64,000 bases of DNA from Ipomoea triloba (GCF_003576645.1 NC_044916.1:46643-110642), one strand, 5' to 3'; numbered from the stretch's first letter, positions 1 through 13,811 are shown. Made by a program: numbers and translations. The notes: generated by a model from the letters alone, not told the origin.

Positions 1-66
<66 letters not shown>
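1..66. repeat. (AT)n microsatellite
   Basis: Uninterrupted alternating A and T from the first base of the window to about position 66. The array probably continues beyond the window edge. Confidence 0.97.
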
Positions 67-70
<4 letters not shown>

Positions 71-345
71 AAACATTATTAAACGAACACTAAACGAGAT
101 TGTTCTCGAATATTACTAAACGAACACAAACGAGCTTGTTCACGAACACTACTAAACGAACACAAACGAGCTTGTTCGCGAACACTTAGCAAACAAGTTT
201 ACCACTGTTCAGACTATGTTCGTTTATTAACTAAATCTTGTTTGTTAATGTTCGTTTACCTTAATAAACGAACATAAACGAACGCTTACCGAGCTCGAAC
301 ACGAATAGTTTGTCCAAAGCTCTGTTCGCTAACAGTCCTAAGTCT
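67..345. repeat. AAACGAAC-type dispersed repeat
   Basis: Repeated short blocks of the type 'aaacgaacacaaacgagc' and 'ttgttcgcgaacact' occur several times, partly as inverted copies of one another (AAACGA versus TCGTTT, GAGCTTGTTC palindromes). No reading frame is present. A related block lies at about 6812-7025 inside an SKI3 intron, with GTTCAAGCTTGTTC and GTGAACAAGCTC. The family is not identified; it looks like a dispersed plant repeat. Confidence 0.6.
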
Positions 346-566
346 ATTACCAGAAATTAGAAAATGTAAATAATGGGAGAGGGAATAAATACCACCGGTT
401 CCTTTTTTGGGTCAATGATTAAAATGGGAAACAAAATATTTGGATTGATAAAAATAAAAAGATTTTGAAACTTGGACTAGAGTGGAAAAGAGCATTAGGG
501 TGATGTGCTTCATGTTAGTAGAAACACATCTCCCACATGCAAGTGCAACTTGCGTATGATGTATTA

Positions 567-938
567 GAGCATCCTTATCAGTGGAGTTTTTTCACGGTAA
601 TTGAGGAGTTTTTGTAGATGTGATTAGGAAAGAGAAAATGAGATGGGAAGAATAAAAAAATAAAACAAATATAATTTATAAAAAAAAAATCAAAAGGCTT
701 TGTGACAGGCGCGCCTGTCACGCCCATGTGGGCGCGTGCAGTGCACGCGCCCGCATGGGCGGCTGCTGTGCGCGATACGCGCACAGCAGCCCAGGTTAAA
801 AAAAATAGCTTTAATTTTTACTGTAGAAAGAACCCGGTTGTTGCAGAAGCTCTCCCTTTCTTCTCTCTCTTCTTCTCTCTCCATGCTATGGCAAATCCCT
901 AACAATAACCCATGAAGTATCCATTGATATGGATGCTA
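567..938. mobile_element. Putative MITE with TTA target duplication
   Basis: The left end reads AGCATCCTTATCAGTGGA. The complement of the right end reads AGCATCCATATCAATGGA, a terminal inverted repeat of about 18 bp with two mismatches. Both ends are flanked by TTA (564-566 and 939-941), the target duplication typical of PIF/Harbinger elements. The element is 372 bp with no coding capacity. It carries three consecutive hairpins (703-791) of very GC-rich sequence. Superfamily assignment rests only on the 3 bp duplication. Confidence 0.6.
703..791. repeat. Three abutting GC-rich hairpins
   Basis: Three inverted repeats follow each other with no gap. 703-720 is a perfect 18 bp palindrome around GGCGCGCC. 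721-740 pairs with 742-761 at 19 of 20 positions, with a 1 nt loop. 761-774 pairs with 778-791 at all 14 positions, with a 3 nt loop. The GC content contrasts sharply with the AT-rich surroundings. Short reading frames here on both strands are by-products of the palindromes. Confidence 0.9.
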
Positions 939-1476
939 TTATACATAAGACGCAAATCTCACTTGAGTCTCGTGTATTAAAAAAAAAAAAAAGTTGGTCA
1001 CTGCAGAAGGCGATTAAACTAGTCACCTTCTCCGCCAACTTTTTTTTGGTACCATCTCTTAAACGCTCTTTTCTCACTTTAGTCTAAGTTTCAAAATCTT
1101 CCCATTTTTGTTAACCCAAATATTTGTTTCCCATTTTAATCATATTTTTGTTAACCCAAATATTTGTTTCCCATTTTAATCATTGACCCTCCTTTTTTTA
1201 GTGATGCCATATAATATACCTCAAGCTCCAGTCCCCAACCGGACAATGAGGATGAGGGACCGTCCACATCCATGTACAAATATGCGGAAACACGCCGGTA
1301 GTAAAACCGCAATAAATTATAAATGCCAAATAAGCCAAAAACTCGGGTGTATTTATAAGAGAGAACAAGAGAAGATAGTAAACTATATCTTCTCTGCAGA
1401 AATTTCACAAGGAAAGGTTAATATCACAGCGCACCATATCCCATATTCTTTCTCTCTCCTCTCACATGATAGCTTG

Positions 1477-4400
1477 TTAGTTGCTTAATGAACTTCTCAA
1501 TACTCTCCAGTACCTAGAAGAAGATGGGTTCAAATGGATAGCTTGGAGCATCTGTCTTATAGAATCTGCACAAGGCTCCAATGATGAGTCGTCATAAGTA
1601 CCACATTGTGAATGTCTTGAAACCAAATGCATTTGGAATAAGAGTTCAGCAGGCTTCATTTCTGCAGGAAATACAAGGCTTCTTAGAGCATAAAAGCAGA
1701 TAAAGATGGCTCAAAGGATTATAATTATCAAGTCTGCCCCATTCTTCTATTTAAGCCTCTCTCAAATTTGGGTAGACACCAAATGTCAAATGTTACAAAA
1801 CATTAGCTAAATATCCAGAGTGGTATCACAATAAATGAGAGATGCTTCTAGCCTCTCAACACACTAATACATCAAATAGAAGTCCTCACCATTGACCATT
1901 GTCTCAAATTGTTCAGAGTGTGGCCTCTAAGACCCAAGGTCAGGAGTTCAACCACCAATGACTTGTTGGGACCTTAATGTTTTGGTTTTACCTTATGTTT
2001 GTTTCACATTTTAGGACCTTATGACTTTATATATACGTGTATACACACACACACACACACACGTATATATCGTTCCACTTCGGCTTTAACCAGTGGCTAT
2101 GTTTAGGGAGTGGTGTCCCCCTTCCTGTGTTAGGTTACTTCACTAAGAATCGTAAACTAATGCACATTTAGAACATCCAAAAGAAATAATCCCACAAACC
2201 ACCTGTCCACCCCAACAAGACAGAAGAGGTAATAGAGCTAAAGTAATACTAACCTGGTGGCCAAGATGACCATTCCTCATGAAGGTTTTTCTCCCACTTT
2301 GATTCAGAGCCAAGGCTTGCTTCTGCTTGCGCCAACAATAGTGAGATAAAAGGCATTGGAATTGGAGTAGCATCTTTAGCTTTCTTTAGACTTCTAATTG
2401 CATGTGACAGAAACTTTGAATCACAATGCTGCCTGGCAAGCTCCATACAAATAGCACCTGAATTCATATTTAAAAAGACAAACAAACAAACAAACAAAAA
2501 AAAAACACTCCCCTTATAACCTATCAGAGAAAAATGTAAATGAATGCATTAAGAAAAAGAGGGATACTAGACCCCCAAAGGACAGTTGTTAATTTGAAGA
2601 TCCAGTGTTTTTTATATTAAAAAAAAAAATAGTTGTAATTGCTCTCTACAACAAATTTCTTAGCCACAGTTCCAGCTTTATTTAAATCACATAAATGCTG
2701 GCTAGGTTACTCCTTGTGTATTTGATCTTTTTTATGTTTCTCTTTTACTGACAAATGAGGCTAATGCAACTAACATTGTGTTTTTGCCTCAACAAGTTCT
2801 GCTGTTCCAAATTTTTAAACAAGATAGACAGTTCAAATGAATTCAAAGGGCAAATTTTAAATTAAAAATAAAAACCAACACCTAAATTCTAAGCATCAGC
2901 TTCAAAGAACCTAAACAAAACCGAGAATTTAGATAAATTCTGAAGACCAATATATATGTGTATGGGTGTGTGGGCAAAAGTCAGAATTATATGTTGTAGG
3001 ATGATACCATGACAAAGCAGTAAGCAGCTCTCGTCACAGGCTAACGAGCAAGCTTGTGAAAGATATTCTTCTGCTCTTGTGAAATCTCCTATCCAAATTG
3101 CACTTAGACCTTGCACTAAGCTGAATATAGCTAGCCAGACATTCCATGAAGTATTTACATCTTTGGAGCACTCCTCAAATCTTAACGCTAACACAGTGGA
3201 ATCTGCCTGTATTTTGTACTGAGATTCAAGAAACTTGAGGCAGATCCAACCAATATGGCAACCATTTTTAAGCTCCAAGCATTTTAGATATTCTTCAGAC
3301 AATTTAACAGGATTATCTCCCACAGCATATGCACGGCATAGAAGTAAGTGGGCAAAGAAGATATAGCGATCGGGTATGGATAGCTCTGAAGCACTTGTAG
3401 CATTCTTTATGCAGTTAAAATAATTCCCACATTGCAAACTGACCTCAGCTGCACTAAGTAAGAGCTGGAACTTCTGATACTGAAAAGAAGGGTCCTTTCT
3501 TGAATACAATTCATTAGAAAGGGCAACATCTATTAGCCGATCAAGCACAACACATAGATAATGAGGATATCTCTCCTGGCGAGCCCTCTGAAAATAGTTA
3601 GTTATGAGCAAGTACCATGTAGTTTGGTTCCATGGCTCTTGATGCAAATGCCTGTTAAATTAGGAAGTAGAATTAAATGATGCATTAATGAAAACAAAAG
3701 ATGATAGTCTATCAACTATCCATGGCAAAAAAGGATTCAATGATAAATCACTGATAAACATCAAAAATTCATCAATCATCAGACAAGCAGTTGGAAACAA
3801 AAGAATCATTATACAAATGAAATTCTCAAGATGCGAGGAATTAAAGCAATGTACTTCTGTAACAGCTGCATAGTGTTACATCCAGATGTAGATTTCCCTC
3901 TGCAGGTGGCCAGTGATGTTTTGCAGCATTGGAAGGCATGGCAAGCTACTCCCTCTGCACCAAAAATCTCAAGTGCAGATTTTTTATCATCTTCATTCGG
4001 ATGGTCAGAAGGGTTCACAATAATGCATCTAGTTGAAGCATGAAAATCTTTCCATTGCTTCCTTAATAACAAAAGATAACCAAGAAGATTCCTGTTGACA
4101 GTAAGACAAATCTGAGAAATAGAATTGGGAGATGAGACTAAGAAGCATTATAAAAGCCCGTTTTAGAAGGAAATGACACTGTAGCCTTGAGAAGATATCT
4201 AAAGTTTCTGAAAATTTCAATAAAAAAAAAAAAAAAAAAAAAAAACAAACAAACAAACAAAAACAAAAACAAAAGGATAAAGTTGTCCCAATCTCCAAAA
4301 GTACAAATATGTGAACTTGAAAATTACAATTGAGAGCCATTGCCAACTAATCAGCTATTTTGAATTACTCATGACCATCTGGAATATTATGTATATGATC

Positions 4401-7400
4401 AAATCAAAGAAAAGAGTGTTATATTTGAATGGGTGATACAGTCACAATGTTTAGGGAAAAAAAAAACGCGTTCTGTTTAACTATCTTTAGTGAGTTCGTT
4501 CTGAAAGAAATTTTGATTAACAGCTTTTAAAAACTTGTACTCTGTGACAAGAAAGTGAAATACATAATTGTTAATACATCAGCTCAGAATATAGATAAAC
4601 CAAAGCAACTCCCATCCCAACACAGATGGTCTGCAATGCACAACTGACAGACATAACAAGAGGCAGAGTCATAACAATTACCTTATCAAGTGACTATTGG
4701 GAGACATGTGAAGTGATTTTCTCAAGTACTCAAGTCCCTTCTTAAACCCAAGGCAACCTTTAGATCCATGTTTCAACTGCAACATGGAAAATAATAATAA
4801 TAATAATAAGGGTCCCTAATAATAATAATAATAACAACAACAACAACAACATTCTTATAAAGCTTGCAAACCCAGATAAAATTAGACATTTCGGCCTAGT
4901 TCAATACGAAAGCTTACTAGTTCACCCAGTGCCACTAGAAAATCCATTACAGCTGACCCTTCAGTTGAAGCAATAGAGTTGCGAGCACTTGAAATAACTG
5001 AATCAAGCTGATTCTTATGATCTAATGCATGAATAGCAGACGCTACAAGAATAACTTTTGAAGTCTGTGATAATCCCTTGGGGAGTTTCAATAAGTTTAA
5101 AATGGCAGCATCCTGGCCCGAAATCTGATATTGCAATCTACAGATGAAACTAACAGATGTGGACACCAATGACTGATCCATAGACGAAACATTTGTGGCA
5201 AGTTTTCTTGCCACTGATAAAGCCAGATTATTTTTTCCGAGTTTCCATAAGCACAGTGCATAAATCTGCAAACCTTCTACATCAAGAAGACCTGGTGCAT
5301 CATAAGGAAATATAATCTCAAAGTTGCAGGCATTTCGGTCCAGAAACTATGACTATATAAATTTATAATCAGTTAGAATAGAGAGAAATAAAAAATTTAA
5401 ACAGCATTTAAACACTCTGGAACTTATGCACAATTTCTGGTATTAAAACTTCAAAAAGTTTCTGCTTCATGTGCAATCAGTGCATTACAAACACAACAGC
5501 AAGTACTCATTCAGGTCTTTTCTTTTCCCCTCTACCAACAAAAAAAATACAAAATTTTATAAGGAGATAAATGCCATAACAGTAAAAACCAACCTCTTTT
5601 GTCCAAATCTTCACACTCATCAACAGCATCATTAGCATTCCCAGCCTGTATTGAGTAAAATATTCAAACCAGTGAAATCACAAACTTAGTTACGGGGTAT
5701 CAAGTACACTGTTCTTGACCTTCCAGACCAACCGAAAAAAGTATAGTAAGCATATTACCCTACAAAGTGATCTGGCTAGGTTAGATGATATACGGTTGAG
5801 ATAGGTCTTTGATTCTTTTTCATCAAATATGCCAGCTGCATAGCGGGCTAGTCTATATGATGCAATAGCACTTTGATAATCATGTCTTGCCTCACAAACT
5901 AGCCCTTTCAAGTTATGAGATTCAGGATAACACGGGGCACGGTGCAATGCTTGCTGGATGGCTCCAAATACCTGGTATAACAATTTCAAATAATCATTTC
6001 TTATTTGTTTATTTGATTTTTTGTAATACATTGTAGCTAACAGTTTCCTGCATGCATAAATGTTAGAATGTTAGATAATGATTTCATTCTAAATATATCC
6101 TAGTACACTGTTAGGCCCATACCTCTGAAGACTTCAGGTTACCAGAATGTAGAGCAAGCTTTGTCAGACCAGTTTGAAACTCAGCAAGCTGTTTGAGTAA
6201 AACAGTTAATCAAGTATATTTCAAAAGAAATTTATGGGTTACTGGGTTACTAGTATAGTATGTGCAATAACTGGAAACACTTGGAACCTGTGTGATAGGT
6301 AACATAAACTCTAGGTAGCATTACAACAAAAATGCATAACCATCACGTTGAAACTCTTTCACGAGCAGTAAGCATATGATGATGGCAACATTTGTGAGTT
6401 AGTTTTGATATTAACTTTATGGTTTGTCCTCTTAAATGCATTCTACTAACACAACACTAGACAGGGAGAGACAATTATTACAGGAAAAATCTGAACAGCT
6501 CGTAGACAGCACTCATATGCCTCATCTTGTTTCAGATTCCTGAAATAGAAGAACATGCACATTCAAAAGATACATAATCATAAATTATGCTGTTTACCAT
6601 AAAAAGTACAATTTACCTTGTATCAGCATCAGCTGACATGCCAGCCCACGGCAACGGAAGTGAAGGATCAATACTTCTCGCACGATCAAATGCAAGTTGC
6701 GCCAATTGTCGTTCACCCTCTTTCCTATACAGCTGTGCATATCAAAGGATAAAGTACATGAAAATTTTATCAGAAGTCAAGTATCACACACCCTCAAGTT
6801 AGGGGTGTGAACAAGCAGACTCAAACAAACAAGAGTCTACTCAAGAAACACTCATTTAACTTTCATGGTGTTCAAGCTTGTTCATTTACAAACTAAGCTC
6901 AAAGTAGGTTCTTCATTATTTTCTATTTCATGTTTGTTTGAGTTTGGCTCATTTAAATTAAAAAAGCTTGTTTACCAAACATGTTTGTGAACAAGCTCAA
7001 AATCATTTATGAACAAATGTATTATAAAAAACCATGTGTATCAGTCACTCAGTTTCAAAGAAAAATGACCGGTATTTCATTGATAGCAACAAATTAAAAA
7101 CATAAATACATAATCAGAAGTTAAACAAGCACAAAACAAGTCATTGAAGCACGCCAGGTACAGACCCCCGGAGGGCAAAGACATGCGCTATAAGGACATT
7201 TTTACAGTGATTATGGAGTCAATTAACCAAAAGGAAATAGTGGGGGATTGTGAACCTGAGATTAAGGGGGAATATAAAATGGGGGATTGGATAAGCAATC
7301 TTGTGTTTCCATAAATGTAATAGTGCTGAGAATATAGGGTCAGATTAAACATCCAACCCTGCCTAATCTTGGGTAACTAAACAGCAACTAAGTTCTGAAA

Positions 7401-10400
7401 ATTAACCGGACAAGAAAAATGCTTGGCATCCTATAATAATAAGCCAAGCTATTACCCTTCCCCCCATATCAGTACAGTTTGCATAATAAATCAAAGTATT
7501 CTCAGAAAAAAATATGGTGTATTACCTTCCCAAGGTATGCCCATGCAACAGCCAGAGACACATCCAGCTGCAAGCCTCTTATAAAAGCATGTTGTTTCAA
7601 CACTGCATGATCTGATAAACATCCCAAAGCCACCCAAAACTCATTATTGCTACCCTCAAGCAATAACCCCCCAAGGCACATCTTCTCAGGCAGAGACCTA
7701 ATAAAATAAGCAAGTAAGATATAAGTGTAATATTTACACACAACAGATCAATAGATGAAACAAAATGCATACCAAGCATTTAAATAATCTTTATCACTCT
7801 CCTTGAAAGAGAAACTGAGCTCTGATGCAATAGCAACATCAGTATACATGTTAGCTTGCCAAGGAGCGATATGTAAAGCCCTTTGATAAGAGCGACTGGC
7901 TGTCATAGCAGCCACATGGCAGGTTCTCTTCCAGTAATGGACTGAATTAGCGAAAGCTTTCTCATCAGATTGTAAGCTCCATCCTTCATCAATCCATGGG
8001 AAACATTTTGCATACATGAGCTAACAAGGGGGAAAACCAACTTCTTTTAGAACAACCAATGTCAGATATACCAATCAATAAAGTATATAACTAAAGGTAC
8101 GCACAAAGAGTACTATAATAGAAGGTTAAAAATAATTTTAGAGCAACTAAGTAAATACATTTACCTGAATGTCTCCATGCAGCTTCCATATGCATGAAAT
8201 ATTACCAGCTAATGATGTGCATGCTATAGCCACTTTAGATGCCTCCTACACTAGATTAAAATTCACAGTTTAGAAGATTAGTAACATCTGTTAAGGAACA
8301 GAGGGGAAAAAAAAACAAACAAACAAACAGAGGCACCCTTGTGTCTCTGAGAAGCACGTATGACCAACCTCTAATAATGAAGCTCCCCACCTAAATGCGC
8401 CTGAACTTACGCACTCCTTTGCCAAACAAAAAAGCGCAGACGCAAGGCCATAATGTGCAGATACATTTAGAGGTGAGATTAGTAAAGCTTGACGGAACTG
8501 CTCAACTCCCTACGTTCAGAAGTAAATTATTAGAGTAACAACAGCAATAACAGGAAACAGAAAAAAGTTAGAAGCTGAGCATTTTGTGTAAGCAAAGGGA
8601 AAAGAAATAAATTATATAGGGCAAGCAACCAATGCTATGGTAAAACCAAACTAATGAACAGGTTCAAGGATTTTAAACATATTTTAATCGAAAGTCTAAA
8701 TCTAGACTACTACAAGCATGCTTTGACAACAAGTTCACTAATACAACTTCTTTTTCTTTTTTTTTTGCAACCGTGCATATTCCTGAAAATGATAAAGACA
8801 GTTAAGATGCTTCTGAAAGATGAATTACAAAAAGCATATCACAATTGGCCAAATAAATAATGAGCTCAATGATTTAGTGCAACGAACAGGTAGAAATCCC
8901 AAGATTAGTGCTAATCTCAATCCAACATCCAAACCCACACAGAGGTTCATTCCAAGAGTGCTCACAATATGTGCAGCAAAGTAAAAAGTCAAACAAACAA
9001 AAGGTACAACAGAAATTCTTACTCCAAAAAATGCCAGAGATAGAGAATTTTACCTTCCTAAAGTTGCCAAGTATCAAAAATATATTCCCACTTTCAACCA
9101 ATGCAAAAACTCTTGATTCATCTAACTCAATAGCTCGTCCATATGACTATTGCAATAAGATTAAGCAAACAATATTAGAAACGCCAATTCTCATCAATCT
9201 CTCAAAAAAAGATAAGGATCCATAAATATGAAGTTACATCAATCTTCAAATGATTGGAGTACATACTGATATGTTTTCAACATTTTTCACGTTCAAATTA
9301 TACTATAGTATTGCACACTTGGTAAAAGATATACAATATTTGATGGAAATTCAAAATTGTACAATAATATATGTTTATTATATTTCAATGTATTCAAAAC
9401 TATATATATAAGGTCCTATTTATATGCACATGACACTAGTTGGTCTAAGCCCACTACTAGAATCCAAGTTTTTTAAAGCAGAAAACACAGCAGAGCAACA
9501 AGGCAGTACCCTGCTTTGAAAGGCAAAGTGTAAATTGAAGTGTCGCTTTTGTTCAAAAAGCAACACGGAGTGGAAAACATCAAATTTAATGTTTTAAAAG
9601 AATATGTAAATGCCTTGCATACAATTTCAAGCACGTTTGTCCAATCAAATAGTCACAAAGCACCAATACTAGTTAATACGGAGTAGTTAATACTAACACA
9701 AGCCTAATCAAGATCCTCCTCCTGAGGAGCTTTAATTTCTTCATCAAAAAACTCCTAATATCAGCAATATCATCATCATGGGTTTCTTCATCATTTTCAT
9801 CCCAACCAAAATTTTTATTGACTTGAACTTTTATTTTCTTCTTCTTTTCAACATATTATAGATTCGCTAACATGTTCAGGACACTTCATACATTTTGTTA
9901 CATTGCAATTACCAATAATCAAATGTATTATGTATTCTACCTTCCATAACGCACCCACAATAATTACACCTCACATTAGTGTTATCATTCAGTTAAACAC
10001 GTTCTATGGTCCCATCCCAAATCTTTTTGCTTATAAATTTGAAGAAGCCATATTATTATCTAAATAATAGGAATAATGCATTAATTAAATTGTGCCACAT
10101 TCAATGTATTATCTAAACAATATATTCATTGCATCAATTAAAGCTAATTTAAAATTATAACTGCACATTTAATACAACAGAATATAAATCATTTAAACAG
10201 TACTATCGTCATATTAAAATAAAATAGTTAATAAATTTATTGCCTAATACACTACAAATTTACTGCCTAATTTAGCAAATACACATTTATTACTCCTAGA
10301 TTCCTAATTCCAAAAGCTTTAAAAAAATAACACTTAGCACATAATGCCCTGCCTACTACCCGCTGCCCAAATGCATATAACCCAGGGATTAAAGGACATA

Positions 10401-12615
10401 AAAGCAGAGTTACACAGATGAGAATTTGAGATGGAGTGTGAGTCTTCATCTCTGACTCCAATTTATTTATTAAAAAAAATTAAGAAAAACAGTCGCATAA
10501 AACACACTAGAATTCAGAACAGAAGGAGGTTGTGACATCCTGCAAAATTGCGGGAAGCCATGGACTCACAGGCTGAGAATAGGCTGGATGACTTGCAGAA
10601 TTGCTTATGGAGTCACCTATAGGCTGCATTGTCCCTCGTTTGGAACTTCAATGGACAAACCAACAATGTATGTTTTTATCTAAACCCCCAATTTTACATT
10701 TTTACCAATCAATGCACGGTTGCTGCCTATAGGACAGCAGTGCACTTTGCTTTGTCAAAAAGCACTTGCACTTCTGTGCTTCCATGTTCAGCCTCGATTT
10801 GATGAAGCAGAGTGACTAAAGGTCGCTCATGCTCACTTTGTTGCTTATGCGACATGGCCAGATTTTAGGGCGTGCAAGATGGGCAACAGCACAGGACCTC
10901 AATTTTTAGGGGGCCCAATATTTATTTTTGATCTAGCTATTTAAGAAATTTAAAAAAAAAAAAAAAAAAATCTACAATTAATCCTAAACACATCAATTTT
11001 ATCCCAATCACTTCTCTCTCCTAATAATTAGGACCTAATTAATTGAGTATGGCAAACCCATTATGTTTCCCCAACGGCACAGATGATGTCTCAAGCCTTG
11101 AATTTGCAGAGATAACTTGAAGTAAAAATCATATATTTTACGTATTGATTTTAAAGATTTATACTTTTGGTAGGAGCTCATTTATTTATAAGAATGGGGC
11201 CACAAAAATCAACTGGCCCTGATATGCGACAAAGCGATCTCTTTCCACACGTGGGCTACAATCTAGGGTTAGTGTTTAATGTTCAACAAAAAGGATATGT
11301 TTATCAGGCACCAACACTTTAACAGCCTGAAACTGAACTCAAATATAATAACACAAGAAAGATAGGTCCAGGGGCAAGAACTTGTGCAACTTAGGGCACA
11401 TTCATACTAATCATGTTTCCCCTTTACTGTTTTTGCTTTCATGTTCCAAAATAGAGGGGGGAAAGGAGAAAAACATCTTTTGTTTCATGGTTTTGCGTTT
11501 CTTAGAGAAGAGGCATTTTAAAGCAAGGCCATGTAGAAACAAAAGAATAAGAACCTGATCCAAATCAAACATGTATATACCCTTAATTTCCTTGTAATAA
11601 AACAGAAGCATGTTTTTGTGTTTAAGTGTGAAAACAAAATTGTAACAAATAAACCTAGCATGGAACAATGACACAATTTAAATAATTACCTTAACAGCAG
11701 CAGTGAACATACCCATCTGCTGGTAGGAAAGACCGAGGGCCTGAAAAGAGAACAGGCAGCAATAAAGCATGGTCAGTGAGTAGAATTAGAAAACACCAGA
11801 AGAAAGGGAGAGATGGAAAGAAAATAATAAATGACCTCCCACAAATCAGCACATATGGGATAGCCTCGGATAGCATGCTGAAGACTTGGTATTGCTTCAG
11901 TCCATTTTTTTTGATGGACCTGCAACAATACAAGCAGTAAAGAGAATGGAATTCGTTCAGTCAGGAAGGCAGACAACCATAGAATTAATATTCACCAGAA
12001 GGTAACCCAATCTTCGGAAAGCCCAAAAGGCACGGGGTGACTTCTCCGTGGCTTCTCGGCAGACAGCTATCCCCAAGTTCTCCTTTCCACTTTCCTCCAG
12101 TAGTTCACACATTGCTTCCTGCATTCATATGAGGTTTGTTCATGAATTTCAAAGATTTTTTCAAAATATTAATAAATAGGAGGTAGGAATATTAAAATTT
12201 ACCCCAGCATCAGAATCATCAGGGTTGAGAGAAATGGCTCGCTGGTAGCACTTCAGAGCCCTCTGCGGGTCACATGAGAAGTTGGCATAATAATGAGCCA
12301 GATACTTAAAGGGATCCCCATTCTGAGGGTTGAGTTTTGCAGATATCAGAAATTGCTCGGCAGCTTTCTCCCTGATCTCTTCACCTCCTGTGCTGCTGGC
12401 TGCCTTCTCCCATAGAAGGAAACCCAGATCAAAATGGAGACAAGGATTGTCTGGCTGGGACTCTAGACTTTTCTCAAGCTCTAGCTCCCTCTGTTTTGTA
12501 GTACTAACAACTTCTTCTCCTCCACTCTGTGACTTGGAAAAGCATAAATTGAGCTAATAAACAACTAACACAATAATTAAAAAGAATGTGAATGAGGGCA
12601 TGAGTAGAGGACCAT
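1477..12615 (-). CDS. SKI3: SKI3/TTC37 homologue, TPR subunit of the cytoplasmic SKI complex
   Basis: SKI3 is the tetratricopeptide scaffold that holds SKI2 helicase and SKI8 and feeds mRNA to the cytoplasmic 3'-5' exosome. I assembled 20 main coding exons on the complement: 12526-12203, 12118-11996, 11919-11836, 11740-11690, 9146-9054, 8509-8369, 8245-8165, 8020-7773, 7697-7526, 6732-6617, 6539-6482, 6188-6123, 5971-5759, 5645-5594, 5291-4918, 4776-4682, 4091-3855, 3651-3008, 2457-2254, 1661-1477 (TAA). All junctions are GT-AG and all phases close, giving about 1187 aa; the Arabidopsis protein is near 1170. TPR-type segments include '[20 protein letters not shown]', '[20 protein letters not shown]' and '[20 protein letters not shown]'. 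The start is the least certain point: an ATG at 12615-12613 ends a small exon and joins the next in frame, but that exon is also open upstream (from about 12673). Confidence 0.95.
2045..2090. repeat. (CA)n/(TA)n microsatellite in the last SKI3 intron
   Basis: A run of about ten CA units is flanked on both sides by 'tatatacgtgtata' and 'acgtatatat', so that the whole has partial dyad symmetry. It lies in the intron between exons 2457-2254 and 1661-1477. Confidence 0.85.
9147..11689 (-). other. 2.5 kb SKI3 intron with no recognisable gene
   Basis: This is the longest intron of the gene, between the exons ending 11690 and starting 9146. It contains AT-rich sequence, poly(A) tracts (about 10951-10969) and a block around 10850-10935 (CAGGACCTCAATTTTT, GGGGGCCCAAT) of a kind often seen in decayed DNA transposons. 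I found no open frame of significance and no intact element ends. Confidence 0.7.
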
Positions 12616-13144
12616 ATTCTCTGATTTCTTGGCTTTTCTCCGTTCTGCAACTGAATTACTCTCACCACTGCCAAAAGATAAAACACCCAAGCCTCAAGTG
12701 AGACTTCCCTGAGAGTTGGCTGCCTCTCTACAAAGTGGGGACCTGGAGTAACCAACTTCGTTAGCTTTTCAAAAATCAAATCAAATCAAATATAAACATA
12801 AAAACAAAAGTGGAATGAGTTGTCCAACTTCTCAGGAGCCCTTTCCCTGACCCGTCCCTGTCAGTAAATACTTAAATAGGAAGCCATTCCCTGGGGCAAC
12901 AATATACTATTGACAACTTATGTACATGTGGTTTTAAGAATGGAAAATAATATAGCATTTGAGCAACGAACAGAAATCCCTGACCGAGGAATTTCAAGGA
13001 GCATATCTTAACACCGGAATTTAAGTACAATGCTCGTGAGTTGTTTGAGTTACCAGAAAACCCCGCCCCGCTCCACCCCACTTCCCCCGCCTAAATAGAT
13101 TGATTTTGCTTATAATAAAATAAGAATAGGAAGCGAGGAGCTCT

Positions 13145-13215
13145 AACCTACGATTGAAGCTTTGAATAGAATTGACGACTCCAGCACCCACCGATACCGG
13201 CAACGCAACATGCGT
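13145..13215 (-). other. Possible 5' untranslated exon of SKI3
   Basis: On the complement, a short stretch ends in an AG followed by GTTAGAGC, a plausible splice donor at about 13145. It lies upstream of the first coding exon of SKI3. There is no long open frame, so it would be a leader exon. This rests on the donor and on position only; a transcript would settle it. Confidence 0.35.
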
Positions 13216-13806
13216 CTATCTTTTGCCTTCGCCTCTCAGAATGCATTCAGGGAAACAAGTCCCACTTTGATTTTTTACTTTTTACTTTTTCGTAATTGGA
13301 CTCTTTTCTTTTTTCTTTTTTTTTTTCAAAATAAAACTTCCCGTCTTCCATTAACTATTCTCCATCAAAAGATCATTACTAAGAAAAGGAGGAGAGTGTA
13401 TCAACCACTCTGAACAGTCAGACATAGGAAGGGATTCCCATATAAATCTATGGGCAATTCTATTCGCGGATCGCTTGACAAATTGACCCTAATCATTTTG
13501 ACTTGGGCTAATTAAATCTTTGACTATAACTTTTTATCTATTTTAGTCCTCTGATATATTAATGCATCAAACCTTCAACAAGTGTAAGGGTTTAAATGAG
13601 GGACTATTGGGTGTTTACCGGCAAATTATACCATGGACCAAAGTATATCTTGCATTGTGGATCTTGGTCTAAAAATAACTTTCAAATTTTGTACTTGCAA
13701 TTGACACATTCTGACATTTTGTACATACAGTTAACCATTTTTGTACGTGTAAACAAATTGAAGACACATCAAATATTAATTACATATACATAACATGATA
13801 ACTATA
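13206..13806. other. Intergenic, no gene seen
   Basis: AT-rich sequence upstream of SKI3, with pyrimidine-rich tracts at about 13275-13325. It presumably contains the SKI3 promoter, but no convincing core element could be assigned. Confidence 0.6.
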
Positions 13807-13811
13807 GACAC

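Larger units (their letters stand above)
405..1197. repeat. Fold-back (long inverted repeat) structure
   Basis: The left arm (about 405-510) contains GGGTCAATGATTAAAATGGG and GATTTTGAAACTT. It is matched in inverse orientation by the right arm (about 1055-1190), which has CCCATTTTAATCATTGACCC and AAGTTTCAAAATC. The homology continues inwards (GTGGAAAAGAGC on the left, GAAAAGAGCG on the complement of the right). In the right arm a 40 bp unit is duplicated in tandem at 1104-1143 and 1144-1183. The interior holds a separate MITE (567-938) and another hairpin at about 990-1048 (AAAAGTTGG paired with CCAACTTTTT). This is a non-coding fold-back element, class undetermined. Confidence 0.6.

Noticed and set aside
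578..905. Overlapping open frames on both strands across the GC-rich block
   Set aside because: They are generated by the palindromes and have no domain or splice structure.
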